This document shows positions 51,338 through 59,851 of a DNA stretch of 64,000 bases, in pieces. Made by a program: the position numbers and the translations under genes. The notes beneath the pieces were generated by a model, which was not told the origin of the DNA, made no database searches, and saw only the letters and a list, made by a program, of their open reading frames with translations. The DNA lies in NCBI GenBank assembly GCA_036336795.1, contig JAYZFL010000044.1, positions 40,946-104,945 on the forward strand. Reading direction: 5' to 3'. Source of the DNA: UBA822 sp036336795. GTDB lineage: Bacteria; Gemmatimonadota; Gemmatimonadetes; Longimicrobiales; Gaopeijiaceae. The stretch's first letter is position 1. Every line of letters begins with the position of its first letter.

Positions 51338-52780
51338 TTAGTAACGGCGGCTGGCGATCTTCTGAAAATTCAGGCCATTTACGTTGCCGGCATCGAGTGA
51401 AAAGCTAGAAACGACACCGTGCTCATCTCTGAGGAATGTCAGTTCTCGTCGACCCCATCCAAAGCGGTCTTCCGAGTACGGGAGTAGGTCGAACTTACTT
51501 CCACGGAGGTTCAGCTGAAGGCTAACTCCTTCGACTACGAAGGAATAAAAGAAATTGAGTTCTTCGCTGTAGAATTCGCCGACAAAAGCTTCCAGTCCAG
51601 CTATCGATAGGCTGATGGGTTGGGGCGTTGTGGATTGGGGTCGGCCCCGTTCGCTCGAGGCTTGAGGCTCACTGAACTGATCGGCGAGGTACAGATCAGA
51701 GACTTGTCGGGCCAGGCGCCCGGGGTTGAATGAACTCAGGTTCGACAGAATGACGACGGAAAACCTCTGTTCAGGAAATTGCAAGAATTCCGCGACATAT
51801 CCCACTGCCGATCCACTATGGCCCATCGTTTTTAAGCCACGATAAGAGTCGAACTCTAAACCTAGGGCATAAGACAGCTCTTCTCCGGTGCTCGTTCGTC
51901 CCCGTGTGGACATCGTCGTGATCAGGTTGCTCGTGCCGGCTCCGAGCTTGTTCTCGTAAAAATTGCTATCCCAGTGCAGAAAATCCTCGATTGTGGTGAT
52001 AACACCGAGGTCTCCGATGACATCCGAGCGGAGGATGTCAAGGCGATACCCATCGTCATGTTTCAGTGAGTAGCCGAAAGCCTGGTTTCGGATGATCGCG
52101 TTCGGGTCGTCGTAGAAACGAGTCTGGGTCATACCAAGAGGTCCGAAGATGTTCTCCTGAGCAAAGGCACCGGCCTTCACTCCACTGACACGCGTGACGA
52201 TTTCGGCGAGTAGGAAATAACCAGAATTCGTATATGAAAACTGACTTCCCGGATCGAAATTGAGTCTCTGTTGCCGGGAAAGAAGCTCGACGAGTTCCCG
52301 AGTTGTATAGCCGAACACACTCCCTTCGGGTTTCCCGATCAGATCGACAAGTGTGAGGTATTCGCGAATTCCACTCGTGTGGTGTAAGAGATGACGAATG
52401 GCGATTTTCTTGCCATAGTCGGGTATCTCAGGGAGGTAGGTGCGGATGTCGTCGTCGAAGGACAGTTTACCCTGTTCGGCGAGGATCGCGATGCACATCG
52501 CGAGAAATTGTTTGGAGATGGATCCGATCCTTAGGACGGACTGTGGCGTCATTGGAATACCATAGTCTAGGTTCGCCACCCCATAACCCTTGGAGTAAAT
52601 AATCCTCCCATCCATGAAGATCCCCACTGCTGCACCCGGAGAAACCTTTCCATCCCACTCTTGAAAAAGCTCATCAACTTGAGCTGTGAGTTCCGTTCTC
52701 GGATAGGTTTGACCTAACGCAGTATTGCAGAGAAAAAGCCAAGCTAGAAGTGTCGGTCCAGCAACGATGGTTGCCTTCAT
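51338..52780 (-). CDS. Exported beta-lactamase-family serine hydrolase
   Basis: This 480-residue protein has a signal peptide (MKATIVAGPTLLAWLFLCNT, cleavage near ALGQ). The penicillin-binding/class C beta-lactamase fold shows SISK (S-x-x-K nucleophile), YTNSGYFLL (Y-x-N) and GHSGSAVGY in place of KTG. Enzymes with this set are usually esterases or D-amino-peptidases, not true beta-lactamases. The C-terminal ~110 residues form an additional beta-rich domain. The start is ATG 52780 with GAGGATTT upstream; the frame continues to 52984 without protein character. It diverges from nadA. Confidence 0.85.
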   Translation of the reverse strand: MKATIVAGPTLLAWLFLCNTALGQTYPRTELTAQVDELFQEWDGKVSPGAAVGIFMDGRIIYSKGYGVANLDYGIPMTPQSVLRIGSISKQFLAMCIAILAEQGKLSFDDDIRTYLPEIPDYGKKIAIRHLLHHTSGIREYLTLVDLIGKPEGSVFGYTTRELVELLSRQQRLNFDPGSQFSYTNSGYFLLAEIVTRVSGVKAGAFAQENIFGPLGMTQTRFYDDPNAIIRNQAFGYSLKHDDGYRLDILRSDVIGDLGVITTIEDFLHWDSNFYENKLGAGTSNLITTMSTRGRTSTGEELSYALGLEFDSYRGLKTMGHSGSAVGYVAEFLQFPEQRFSVVILSNLSSFNPGRLARQVSDLYLADQFSEPQASSERGRPQSTTPQPISLSIAGLEAFVGEFYSEELNFFYSFVVEGVSLQLNLRGSKFDLLPYSEDRFGWGRRELTFLRDEHGVVSSFSLDAGNVNGLNFQKIASRRY

Positions 52781-53049
52781 AAATCCTCGCTGTAAGATCA
52801 TCGGGTAGGTTAACTCAACCGACAGACAAGACTCAGGAAGTTCGCTCACGCGTCTTCGTAACGTGAGGAGCAGGGTCAAAGTGGTCAACATGCACGGTGA
52901 GCCTTGAGTACGGACCCAAAATACCGATATTGTGTAGCACGCGGCGCACCGCCTCTGGAATCCATGGCGATCCCGGTGCGGCACTCATAGCCCGGACAAA
53001 TAGCTTTGACCGGATGACGAGGGTGATGCAGGACTGCAGACCGACCAAC

Positions 53050-54129
53050 ATGCTTGAATACACTCCCGAAGTCGCACGAGAGACGGCGCCATTGCTGAAT
53101 CGAGTGAAAGCGTTCATTCCACCAGTGGAATGGCCGACAATCGCGCCCTTGATCTACTCGATCAATCGACTCAAGAAGAAAAAGAACGCCGTTATTTTGG
53201 CGCACAACTATCAGACTCCCGATATTTATCATTGTGTCGCGGATTTTGTGGGGGACTCTCTCCAGCTCGCTGTTCAGGCTCGGGAAACGGACGCTGATAT
53301 AATTATCCAAGCCGGTGTTCATTTCATGGCTGAGACGTCAAAACTCCTCTCTCCTGAAAAGACAGTTCTGATCCCGAGCCACAGGGCAGGTTGCTCTCTC
53401 GCTCACTCGATCACGGGTGAAGACGTTCGTTTGCTGAAAGAGAAATATCCGGGAGTCCCTGTTATCACTTATGTAAACACTTCGGCTGACGTGAAGGCAG
53501 AGTCGGATATCTGTTGCACATCCTCCAACGCGATCAACGTGGTCGAATCCTTGGGCGTAGACCGCGTGATGTTACTTCCCGATGAGTATCTTTCGAAGAA
53601 CGTTGCGGCTCTTACCGATGTTGAGGTGATCGCGTGGGAAGGCCGGTGTGAAGTGCATGAACGTTTCACCGCCGATGAAGTTCGTGAGTACAGGGCTGGC
53701 TCACCCGGACTGGTCGTGTTGGCTCATCCCGAGTGTGCCCCCGATCTCTTGGCCGAGGTCGACTACACAGGTTCGACTGCGGCGATGATCCGGTACGTAA
53801 AGGAGAAAACGCCGGAGCGGGTTATGATGGTCACCGAATGCTCGATGAGTGACAATGTGGCGGCAGAGACCCCCGAGGTTGAATTCATCAGGCCTTGTAA
53901 TCTCTGCCCGCATATGAAGAGCATAACCCTACAGAATATACTCGACAGTCTGGAATTGATGCGTTACGAAGTCACGATTCCGGAGCATGTGGTGGCTCCT
54001 GCTCGGCGGGCGCTTTGGCGCATGATGGATCTTCAAGCGCCGGGGAAAGAGTTCAGTCCGTGCGCGGCGGTCGATGTCGTTGTTGAGGGCCAGGCTTCAT
54101 TGGGCCCTGCAACGAGTGTGTCCTCGTGA
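53050..54129 (+). CDS. nadA: Quinolinate synthase A
   Basis: This 359-residue [4Fe-4S] enzyme condenses iminoaspartate and dihydroxyacetone phosphate to quinolinate for NAD synthesis. NAVILAHNYQTPDIYH, GVHFMAETSKLLSPEKTVLIPS, ADVKAESDICCTSSNA, MMVTECSMSDN and FIRPCNLCPHMK are the typical blocks, with the cluster Cys residues in the last three. I place the start at ATG 53050, where homology begins (MLEYTPEVARETAPL); ATGs at 53014 and 53026 also lie in frame. It is followed by nadC. L-aspartate oxidase (nadB), which supplies iminoaspartate, is not in the window. Confidence 0.94.
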   Translation: MLEYTPEVARETAPLLNRVKAFIPPVEWPTIAPLIYSINRLKKKKNAVILAHNYQTPDIYHCVADFVGDSLQLAVQARETDADIIIQAGVHFMAETSKLLSPEKTVLIPSHRAGCSLAHSITGEDVRLLKEKYPGVPVITYVNTSADVKAESDICCTSSNAINVVESLGVDRVMLLPDEYLSKNVAALTDVEVIAWEGRCEVHERFTADEVREYRAGSPGLVVLAHPECAPDLLAEVDYTGSTAAMIRYVKEKTPERVMMVTECSMSDNVAAETPEVEFIRPCNLCPHMKSITLQNILDSLELMRYEVTIPEHVVAPARRALWRMMDLQAPGKEFSPCAAVDVVVEGQASLGPATSVSS

Positions 54130-54148
54130 ATTGAAGGTCTCGCGTCGC

Positions 54149-55009
54149 GTGAGTGATATCCCTTCTCTTTCCGACCTGCTCGTCAACTCTTTGGTTCGAC
54201 GTGCTCTAGAGGAAGACTTGGGCCAGGGTGACGATATTACGTCACGGGCCATCATCCCAGAGGGTGTTTGTACCCGGGCGGAGTTTGTTGCCCGAGAGGA
54301 AAGTGTCGTCGCCGGCCTTCATCCTGCGAGATTGGTACTGAAGTTGGTTGATCCGGGTCTCGTACTCGACGTCCAGGCCACCGACGGATTACGGGTATGT
54401 GCCGGTGAGGTTGTCGCAGTGGTCCAGGGCTCGGCACGTTCCATCCTCAGCAGTGAACGTACGGTACTCAATTTCTTAGGACATCTTTCAGGCGTCGCGA
54501 CGGCGACGCACACTTTGGTCTCTGCGGTGAAAGGAACCGGTGCCAAGATTTGCTGCACCCGCAAGACGACCCCAGGTCTTCGTGCCCTTGAAAAACATGC
54601 CGTGCGGGTGGGTGGAGGTGTGAGCCATCGTTATAGTCTGGACGGGGCGATCCTTATTAAGGACAATCACATCGCAGTGGCTGGCGATGTGAGATCGGCT
54701 GTGGGAGCAGCTCGTGCGGCCACGGGCCCTGTCACGCCGTTAGAGATTGAAGTCGATACGCTCGACCAACTAGTAGAGGCCTTGGAATTACATGTGGCGG
54801 TGATTCTTCTGGATAATATGTCGCCAGCTCTCCTACGTCAGGCGGTCGAGATTACAGATGGCCGAGCTGTACTCGAGGCGTCCGGGGGTGTCACGCCCGA
54901 GACAGTGCGGGAGATCGCCGAGACTGGTGTAGACTATATTTCAAGCGGCTGGATGACGCATTCGGCTCCGGCTATCGACTACGGGCTCGACTTGTTACAC
55001 CCTATTTAG
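54149..55009 (+). CDS. nadC: Nicotinate-nucleotide pyrophosphorylase (carboxylating)
   Basis: This 286-residue enzyme turns quinolinate and PRPP into nicotinate mononucleotide. RRALEEDLGQGDDITSRAI, SSERTVLNFLGHLSGVAT, TRKTTPGLRALEKHAVRVGGG, HRYSLDGAILIKDNHI and EIEVDTLDQLVEAL are family blocks with the substrate-binding Arg, His and Lys residues. The GTG start at 54149 is chosen by homology and a GAAGG site ~11 bases upstream; the frame also runs back into the end of nadA. With nadA it forms a two-gene de novo NAD unit. Confidence 0.94.
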   Translation: MSDIPSLSDLLVNSLVRRALEEDLGQGDDITSRAIIPEGVCTRAEFVAREESVVAGLHPARLVLKLVDPGLVLDVQATDGLRVCAGEVVAVVQGSARSILSSERTVLNFLGHLSGVATATHTLVSAVKGTGAKICCTRKTTPGLRALEKHAVRVGGGVSHRYSLDGAILIKDNHIAVAGDVRSAVGAARAATGPVTPLEIEVDTLDQLVEALELHVAVILLDNMSPALLRQAVEITDGRAVLEASGGVTPETVREIAETGVDYISSGWMTHSAPAIDYGLDLLHPI

Positions 55010-55012
55010 ATA

Positions 55013-55056
55013 GATGCCCATCTTTGGCTTGGCGCCAGCATTTTCCGGTGGGCATC
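55013..55056. terminator. Possible bidirectional terminator hairpin between nadC and an aminotransferase gene
   Basis: GATGCCCA (55013-55020) and TGGGCATC (55049-55056) pair perfectly, with a smaller TGG/CCA stem inside the 28-nt loop. It lies four bases after nadC and 25 bases before the end of the convergent gene. There is no T-run on either strand, so termination may not be intrinsic. Confidence 0.35.
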
Positions 55057-55080
55057 AATCGAGCTGAAACTGTGCCCAAG

Positions 55081-56391
55081 CTACGTTGGGACACCGCTTC
55101 TCAGTACATGCTCCATAGCCTCCACGAAGCGATCTACTTCCTCGAGTGTAGAGTAGACACTCGGCGAGATACGAAGCCCTTGGAATTGGCTATGGTTGAT
55201 GGATACGGTCAGAATACGGTGTTGATCCCAGAGCCAATTTCGGAGGCGCGGCATATCTTCACCTTTGATTTCCACGTTGGCGATACCGCAAGCGAACCCA
55301 GGTTTTAGACTTGTGTGGATTCTTATGCGGTCGTGCTCCATTAAGGGTTTTGCCCAAGCATCTCGAAGGTAGATAAGGCGCTCTGCTTTGCGCTTAGCAC
55401 CGATCCCTTGATGGAAGCTGAGTGCCTCTGCGACGGCCAGGTGATTCGCCGCTGGATGCGTTCCGATCTCTTCAAACTTGCGGATATTGCCATCCATCTC
55501 TTCACGTGCTGCCATCATCGGCCAAATGTCTGAAATGACCTCACGACGCACGTAGAGAAGGCCGGTACCATGAGGGGCGAAGAGCCACTTGTGGAGGCTT
55601 GTTGAATAATTGTCGCATTCGAGGTCGGAAATGTTGAAATCGAAATGCGCTAAAGCATGGGCTCCGTCAACGATCACAGGTATGCCATGAGAACGCGCCA
55701 TCGAAACAACTTCTCTCACCGGTAGGATTTGCCCTGTGAGATTGATCATATGGCACATGAGAATGAGACGCGTACGATCTGTGATGCCAGCCTCGAATCG
55801 TCGAACGATCTCGGTCGGTTCCTCTGTGATCACGGGAAGCTCGATCTGTCGGAGCACGATCCCTTCACGACGTTCGCGTTGCTTGAAGGTGGTTAACATA
55901 CGTCCATAGTCCTGAGTAGAAGTCAGGACCTCATCGCCTGCCTTGAGATCATAGCCCAATTGACAGATCTGAAGGCCTTCTGATGCGTTACGAGTAAGAG
56001 CTACCTCCTCCGCGTCGACACCCCACTCCCTCGCCATGCGTTGACGGACACTTTCCTGCTGAGGCTCAAGCACGTCCCACATCGTGTACGACGGTGCAAG
56101 GTTGGAAAAGTCAAGATGACCTTTCATAGCGTCCTGCACCCACGCTGGAGAGGGGCTTACACCGCCGTTGTTAAAGTTTACCATACTACGGTCGACCGTA
56201 AACGCCCGGGCCACTTCGGCCCAGAAGTCCTCGTCCCGGGCCACACTTGCAGGCGTTCCAGGATGACTTGACAAGGTTTGTACGAGTTCGGGGCCAGCCC
56301 GTCGAAAGACAGGTGGCACTGCGGAAAAACCACCGACGGCTGCGGCGGCGGGAAGAGAGATCGAACCAAGGAACTGGCGGCGTGTCGTCAT
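55081..56391 (-). CDS. Tat-exported class V aminotransferase-like protein
   Basis: This 436-residue PLP enzyme has a twin-arginine signal (TTRRQFLGSISLPAAAAVGG), so it is folded in the cytoplasm and exported. The fold-type I class V domain shows NFNNGGVSPSPAWVQ, TRNASEGLQICQLGYDLKAGDE, VIVDGAHALAHFDFNI and STSLHKWLFAPHGTGLLYVRR, the last with the PLP Lys. It resembles isopenicillin-N-epimerase-like proteins; substrate is unknown. The start is ATG 56391, with GAGGTCAAC directly before; the frame extends to 56508. It is divergent from a TonB receptor, and the 268-bp gap between them has no recognised element. Confidence 0.88.
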   Translation of the reverse strand: MTTRRQFLGSISLPAAAAVGGFSAVPPVFRRAGPELVQTLSSHPGTPASVARDEDFWAEVARAFTVDRSMVNFNNGGVSPSPAWVQDAMKGHLDFSNLAPSYTMWDVLEPQQESVRQRMAREWGVDAEEVALTRNASEGLQICQLGYDLKAGDEVLTSTQDYGRMLTTFKQRERREGIVLRQIELPVITEEPTEIVRRFEAGITDRTRLILMCHMINLTGQILPVREVVSMARSHGIPVIVDGAHALAHFDFNISDLECDNYSTSLHKWLFAPHGTGLLYVRREVISDIWPMMAAREEMDGNIRKFEEIGTHPAANHLAVAEALSFHQGIGAKRKAERLIYLRDAWAKPLMEHDRIRIHTSLKPGFACGIANVEIKGEDMPRLRNWLWDQHRILTVSINHSQFQGLRISPSVYSTLEEVDRFVEAMEHVLRSGVPT

Positions 56392-56659
56392 GTTGACCTC
56401 AACCAATGGGGTGAGCTTACTGGGTCGGTCTCGCACGGAGAAAGGTATAAATTGATATAGAACAGTAGAATAGACCGCAGTGTGCGTACTGTCCATCGGC
56501 CAGCACAACGACGGGTCCTTTTTCTATGGAACAAATGACGGATGGGGTAATATCAGTGCGCGTGTGTCATCTTCGCGCGAAGCCTGCGCACCCACTCCCG
56601 GAGCACCTCCGTATCGGAGAGGATCGCATCTCATAGGCACGCCACGTTATTGGACCGTC

Positions 56660-58741
56660 ATGTCCTTGTTGGCAATTACCCTGGTGATCAGCGTGTTCCC
56701 CTGCGGAGCGTTGGCACAAGAGCCGGATTCGACTCGCGCCGACTCTGTTGCAGATCTTTCACGAACCTTCGTCATGGAAGGAATCACGGTCGAGGCGGCC
56801 CGGCGGCTTACTGCCATCGGTGGCGCAAGCGCGGTTGAGATTCGTCTTGATTCCCTGAAATCCGCTCCGATACCCACATTGGAACAAGCACTGCGGGAGA
56901 TCCCACTTGTGCGCGTGCGAGAGAACTCCCGGGGTGAAGCGCAACCTAGCCTACGGGGTGCGACCGATCGACAGATCGCCGTGCTGGTGGATGGAGTTCC
57001 GTTGACCCTCGGTTGGGACCATCGGACCGATTTGTCGATCATTCCCCTCACCGCGGCACGTTCGATCAGTCTTATTCGAGGTTTGTCATCGGTACTTTAC
57101 GGTCCCAATGTCCTGGCTGGAGTGGTCGAAGTCGACGTCGCGAGAGGAAACACTCGTATGGAGTTGCCTGCTCCAGCTACCTTCAGCATGGGATTGGACC
57201 AGACAGGTGGTTTCGTGGTCGGTGCAACGGGTGCTCATCTCCTTGAGCCTGCGAACGGACAGTGGCTGATTCAGGCTGGCGGGGGATTTCGGGAACGTTC
57301 CGGGCTCACACTTCCCGAGTTGAATTCGATGTATGCCGAAGAAAAAGCGCTCCTCTCGGACGACGGTGAACTCAGGCTGAATAGCGATGCTCGACATGTC
57401 GACGGTTTCGTTTCCGCTCGCTTCCAGGGAATCCGAGGTGGCTGGGGTTCACTCATGGCATCTGCTTTTGATGTCGAACGGGGTGTTCCACCAGAGATGC
57501 ACGAATCGGAACCCAGGCTTTGGAGATATCCGGACCAGAGTCGAGTAGTGGCCGCTTTTTCTGGTGGGACAGGACAGCGCGATACGGGTTGGGGCTTGGG
57601 TGATCTTGAGGCTAGCATCGGAATTGATCGGGGCCAGTTTCTGATTCACCAGTTCGAGACTCTTCAATACAAGAATGTGGTTGGAGAGGAAGAAGGGGAG
57701 AGCCAAACTATCACGATGCGTATGCTGGGAGAACACACCCTTAGCCGCCGGGCGGACCTACGAACGGCGCTTACGTATGGTGATGTCTCTCACGTCGAGC
57801 AGATCAGTAAAGGCACGATTGAAAGGCGAAACTATCGACAACGCCTGTGGAGTTTAGGAACAGAAGCGGAATGGCGCTTCAATGATCTGATTAGTCGGGG
57901 AGGGCTGGGGCCGACCCAAATGACGTTCGGATTGGCATTGGATGGGGCTGACACACCGGAGTCATCCGATAAGCCCACGCTCGGTCGTCTCTGGGACTGG
58001 GGCGCGCGCCTCGGGGCATCGTCGCTGGTGACTGGAAATTCGCTTCTCTTTCATGGAGGGGTAAGTCGTCGGGTCCGATTTCCTTCGCTTCGAGAGCTGT
58101 ATTCAGATGCCTTAGGACGCTTCCTCTCCAATCCGAATCTGGGACCAGAAGTCCTCATTGGGGGAGAGCTTGGACTCACTTGGGACCTGTCCGTTTTTGA
58201 CTTGCAGATGGTCATGTTCCATCAAGTTCTTTCCGACGGGATCGTTCGGATCAGTGTGGACGCATCGGATGGGAAAAAGCGACAGCGGGTGAATCGGGAT
58301 CGCATTCGGAGCACGGGGTTCGAGTTGGTAGCCTCGGGTGAGTGGGACAGAATAGAGTACACGGGAGACCTTACATTCCAGGAAGCGTGGCAATTCCATG
58401 GAGATGGTGTAGCTGGGACAAGGCCCGAGTACGAACCCCGGATCGTGAGTCGATTGAGCCTTTCCATGCCTCTTTACAGGAGAACTAAGGTCTCCGCCGC
58501 ATATCGGTTTGTCGGGGGACAAGTTTGCCTGAATGCGGAGACTGGCGGCCACGATCTACTCGATAGTACACGCAACTTAGACTTCCAACTTAGGCGTCGC
58601 TTCACATTCGGAGATCGGAACACATTCGCTAATGCCGACGCACTCGTATCTGTCACGAACGTTACAGACGGAGCCATCTTCGATCAGTGTGGATTGCCTC
58701 AGCCAGGACGAACGCTTCGCTTCCAAGTACGCCTCTTCTGA
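56660..58741 (+). CDS. TonB-dependent outer-membrane receptor
   Basis: This 693-residue receptor starts at ATG 56660 with a signal peptide ending at ALAQ. The plug domain follows (VEAARRLTAIGGASAVEIRLDS; IPTLEQALREIPLVRVRENS; QPSLRGATDRQIAVLVDGVP), then GLSSVLYGPNVLAGVVEVDV and a barrel that ends LRFQVRLF with the terminal Phe. An early motif VEGITVEA-like segment (TFVMEGITVEAA) may be its TonB box region. Compared with the receptor at 31998 it lacks the carboxypeptidase-regulatory domain. The ligand is unknown. RNase Z follows; the frame upstream of 56660 is not coding. Confidence 0.88.
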   Translation: MSLLAITLVISVFPCGALAQEPDSTRADSVADLSRTFVMEGITVEAARRLTAIGGASAVEIRLDSLKSAPIPTLEQALREIPLVRVRENSRGEAQPSLRGATDRQIAVLVDGVPLTLGWDHRTDLSIIPLTAARSISLIRGLSSVLYGPNVLAGVVEVDVARGNTRMELPAPATFSMGLDQTGGFVVGATGAHLLEPANGQWLIQAGGGFRERSGLTLPELNSMYAEEKALLSDDGELRLNSDARHVDGFVSARFQGIRGGWGSLMASAFDVERGVPPEMHESEPRLWRYPDQSRVVAAFSGGTGQRDTGWGLGDLEASIGIDRGQFLIHQFETLQYKNVVGEEEGESQTITMRMLGEHTLSRRADLRTALTYGDVSHVEQISKGTIERRNYRQRLWSLGTEAEWRFNDLISRGGLGPTQMTFGLALDGADTPESSDKPTLGRLWDWGARLGASSLVTGNSLLFHGGVSRRVRFPSLRELYSDALGRFLSNPNLGPEVLIGGELGLTWDLSVFDLQMVMFHQVLSDGIVRISVDASDGKKRQRVNRDRIRSTGFELVASGEWDRIEYTGDLTFQEAWQFHGDGVAGTRPEYEPRIVSRLSLSMPLYRRTKVSAAYRFVGGQVCLNAETGGHDLLDSTRNLDFQLRRRFTFGDRNTFANADALVSVTNVTDGAIFDQCGLPQPGRTLRFQVRLF

Positions 58742-58819
58742 CAGGTGCCACTGGGGGCTACCTTCTCTCGGGCGTCCACCATCCTTCGCTTCGCCGGTTA
58801 TAAACAGCGACAGAAAAAG

Positions 58820-59776
58820 ATGATCCGAGTCACATTCCTAGGTACCTCTGCATCCCGTCCTACCGTTCGTCGTAATGTGAGCGCAATTGCGATTCAACGC
58901 GAGAGTGATCTCTTGCTGTTCGATTGTGGCGAGGGTACCCAGCGACAGATGATGCGCTACGGAACGGGCTTCCGGGTGCGAGACTTGTTCTTGACGCACC
59001 TCCATGCGGATCACTTTCTCGGCATCACGGGACTGATCAGAACCATGGCACTTCAGGGGCGGTCAGACCCGCTGTATGTCTTCGGTCCCTCGGGTTCCGG
59101 AATGACACTCCGCCAGGCCGTAGGTTTGGGAATGGATCGGCCAGTGTTTCCAATCACAGTGGAGGAGTTAGAGGCTGGTGCTCGGATAGGCCGTGACGGG
59201 TACGACATCGTTCCTTTTCATGTGGATCATGGGATCTCCGCTCAGGGTTATGCTCTGGTGGAACACGAGAGGCTTGGCCGATTCGATGTCGAAAGAGCTC
59301 AGGCGCTTGGGGTACCTAAGGGCCCACTGTTTGGGAGGTTGCACGAAGGACATTCCGTAGAGGTTGATGGTCGGACGATCGAAGCCCGTGACGTGGTAGG
59401 ACCCTCTAGGCCTGGGCGCACCATCGTCTACAGCGGGGACACACGCCCGGTTGCCAACACTGTAGAGATCGCAAAGGGGGCAGCACTGTTGATCCACGAA
59501 GCCACCTTTGGTGAAGAAGAGGCGGAACGAGCTCTCCAGACCCATCACAGCACTGCACGCGAGGCGGCGATCCTAGCTCTGAGAGCCGGTGTTTCCCGAC
59601 TCTGTCTCACCCACATCTCTGCTCGGTACTCCGATGATCCGTCACCGCTGGAATCTGAGGCCCAAGAAGTTTTTTCGAATGCGGTGATCGCCCGTGACGG
59701 ATTGAGCATTGAAATTACTCACAACGATGGAATCTCAAGTGATGCTCCGTCCGCTGAGGAAATTGACCTGGAGTGA
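58820..59776 (+). CDS. rnz: Ribonuclease Z
   Basis: This 318-residue metallo-beta-lactamase-fold nuclease trims the 3' end of tRNA precursors. It opens with TFLGTSASRPTVRRNVSAIAI; LFDCGEGTQRQMMRYG and LTHLHADHFLGITGL carry the HxHxDH zinc motif, and VYSGDTRPVANT, HEATFGEEEAERA and LTHISARYSD supply further metal ligands. The start ATG 58820 lies 78 bp after the receptor; the frame continues upstream without homology. Because the tRNAs in this window lack encoded CCA, 3' trimming by this enzyme is expected to matter. Confidence 0.93.
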   Translation: MIRVTFLGTSASRPTVRRNVSAIAIQRESDLLLFDCGEGTQRQMMRYGTGFRVRDLFLTHLHADHFLGITGLIRTMALQGRSDPLYVFGPSGSGMTLRQAVGLGMDRPVFPITVEELEAGARIGRDGYDIVPFHVDHGISAQGYALVEHERLGRFDVERAQALGVPKGPLFGRLHEGHSVEVDGRTIEARDVVGPSRPGRTIVYSGDTRPVANTVEIAKGAALLIHEATFGEEEAERALQTHHSTAREAAILALRAGVSRLCLTHISARYSDDPSPLESEAQEVFSNAVIARDGLSIEITHNDGISSDAPSAEEIDLE

Positions 59777-59851
59777 GCCTCAGGTGTTGATAACCATTCT
59801 GAAGGGTGCTGAGCATGAGGATATCCCCAAGATGGTGTATCGGAGCTGGGA

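Noticed and set aside
51338..52780. Antibiotic-resistance beta-lactamase
   Set aside because: The third motif is HSG-like instead of KTG and there is an extra C-terminal domain, as in esterases or peptidases of the family.
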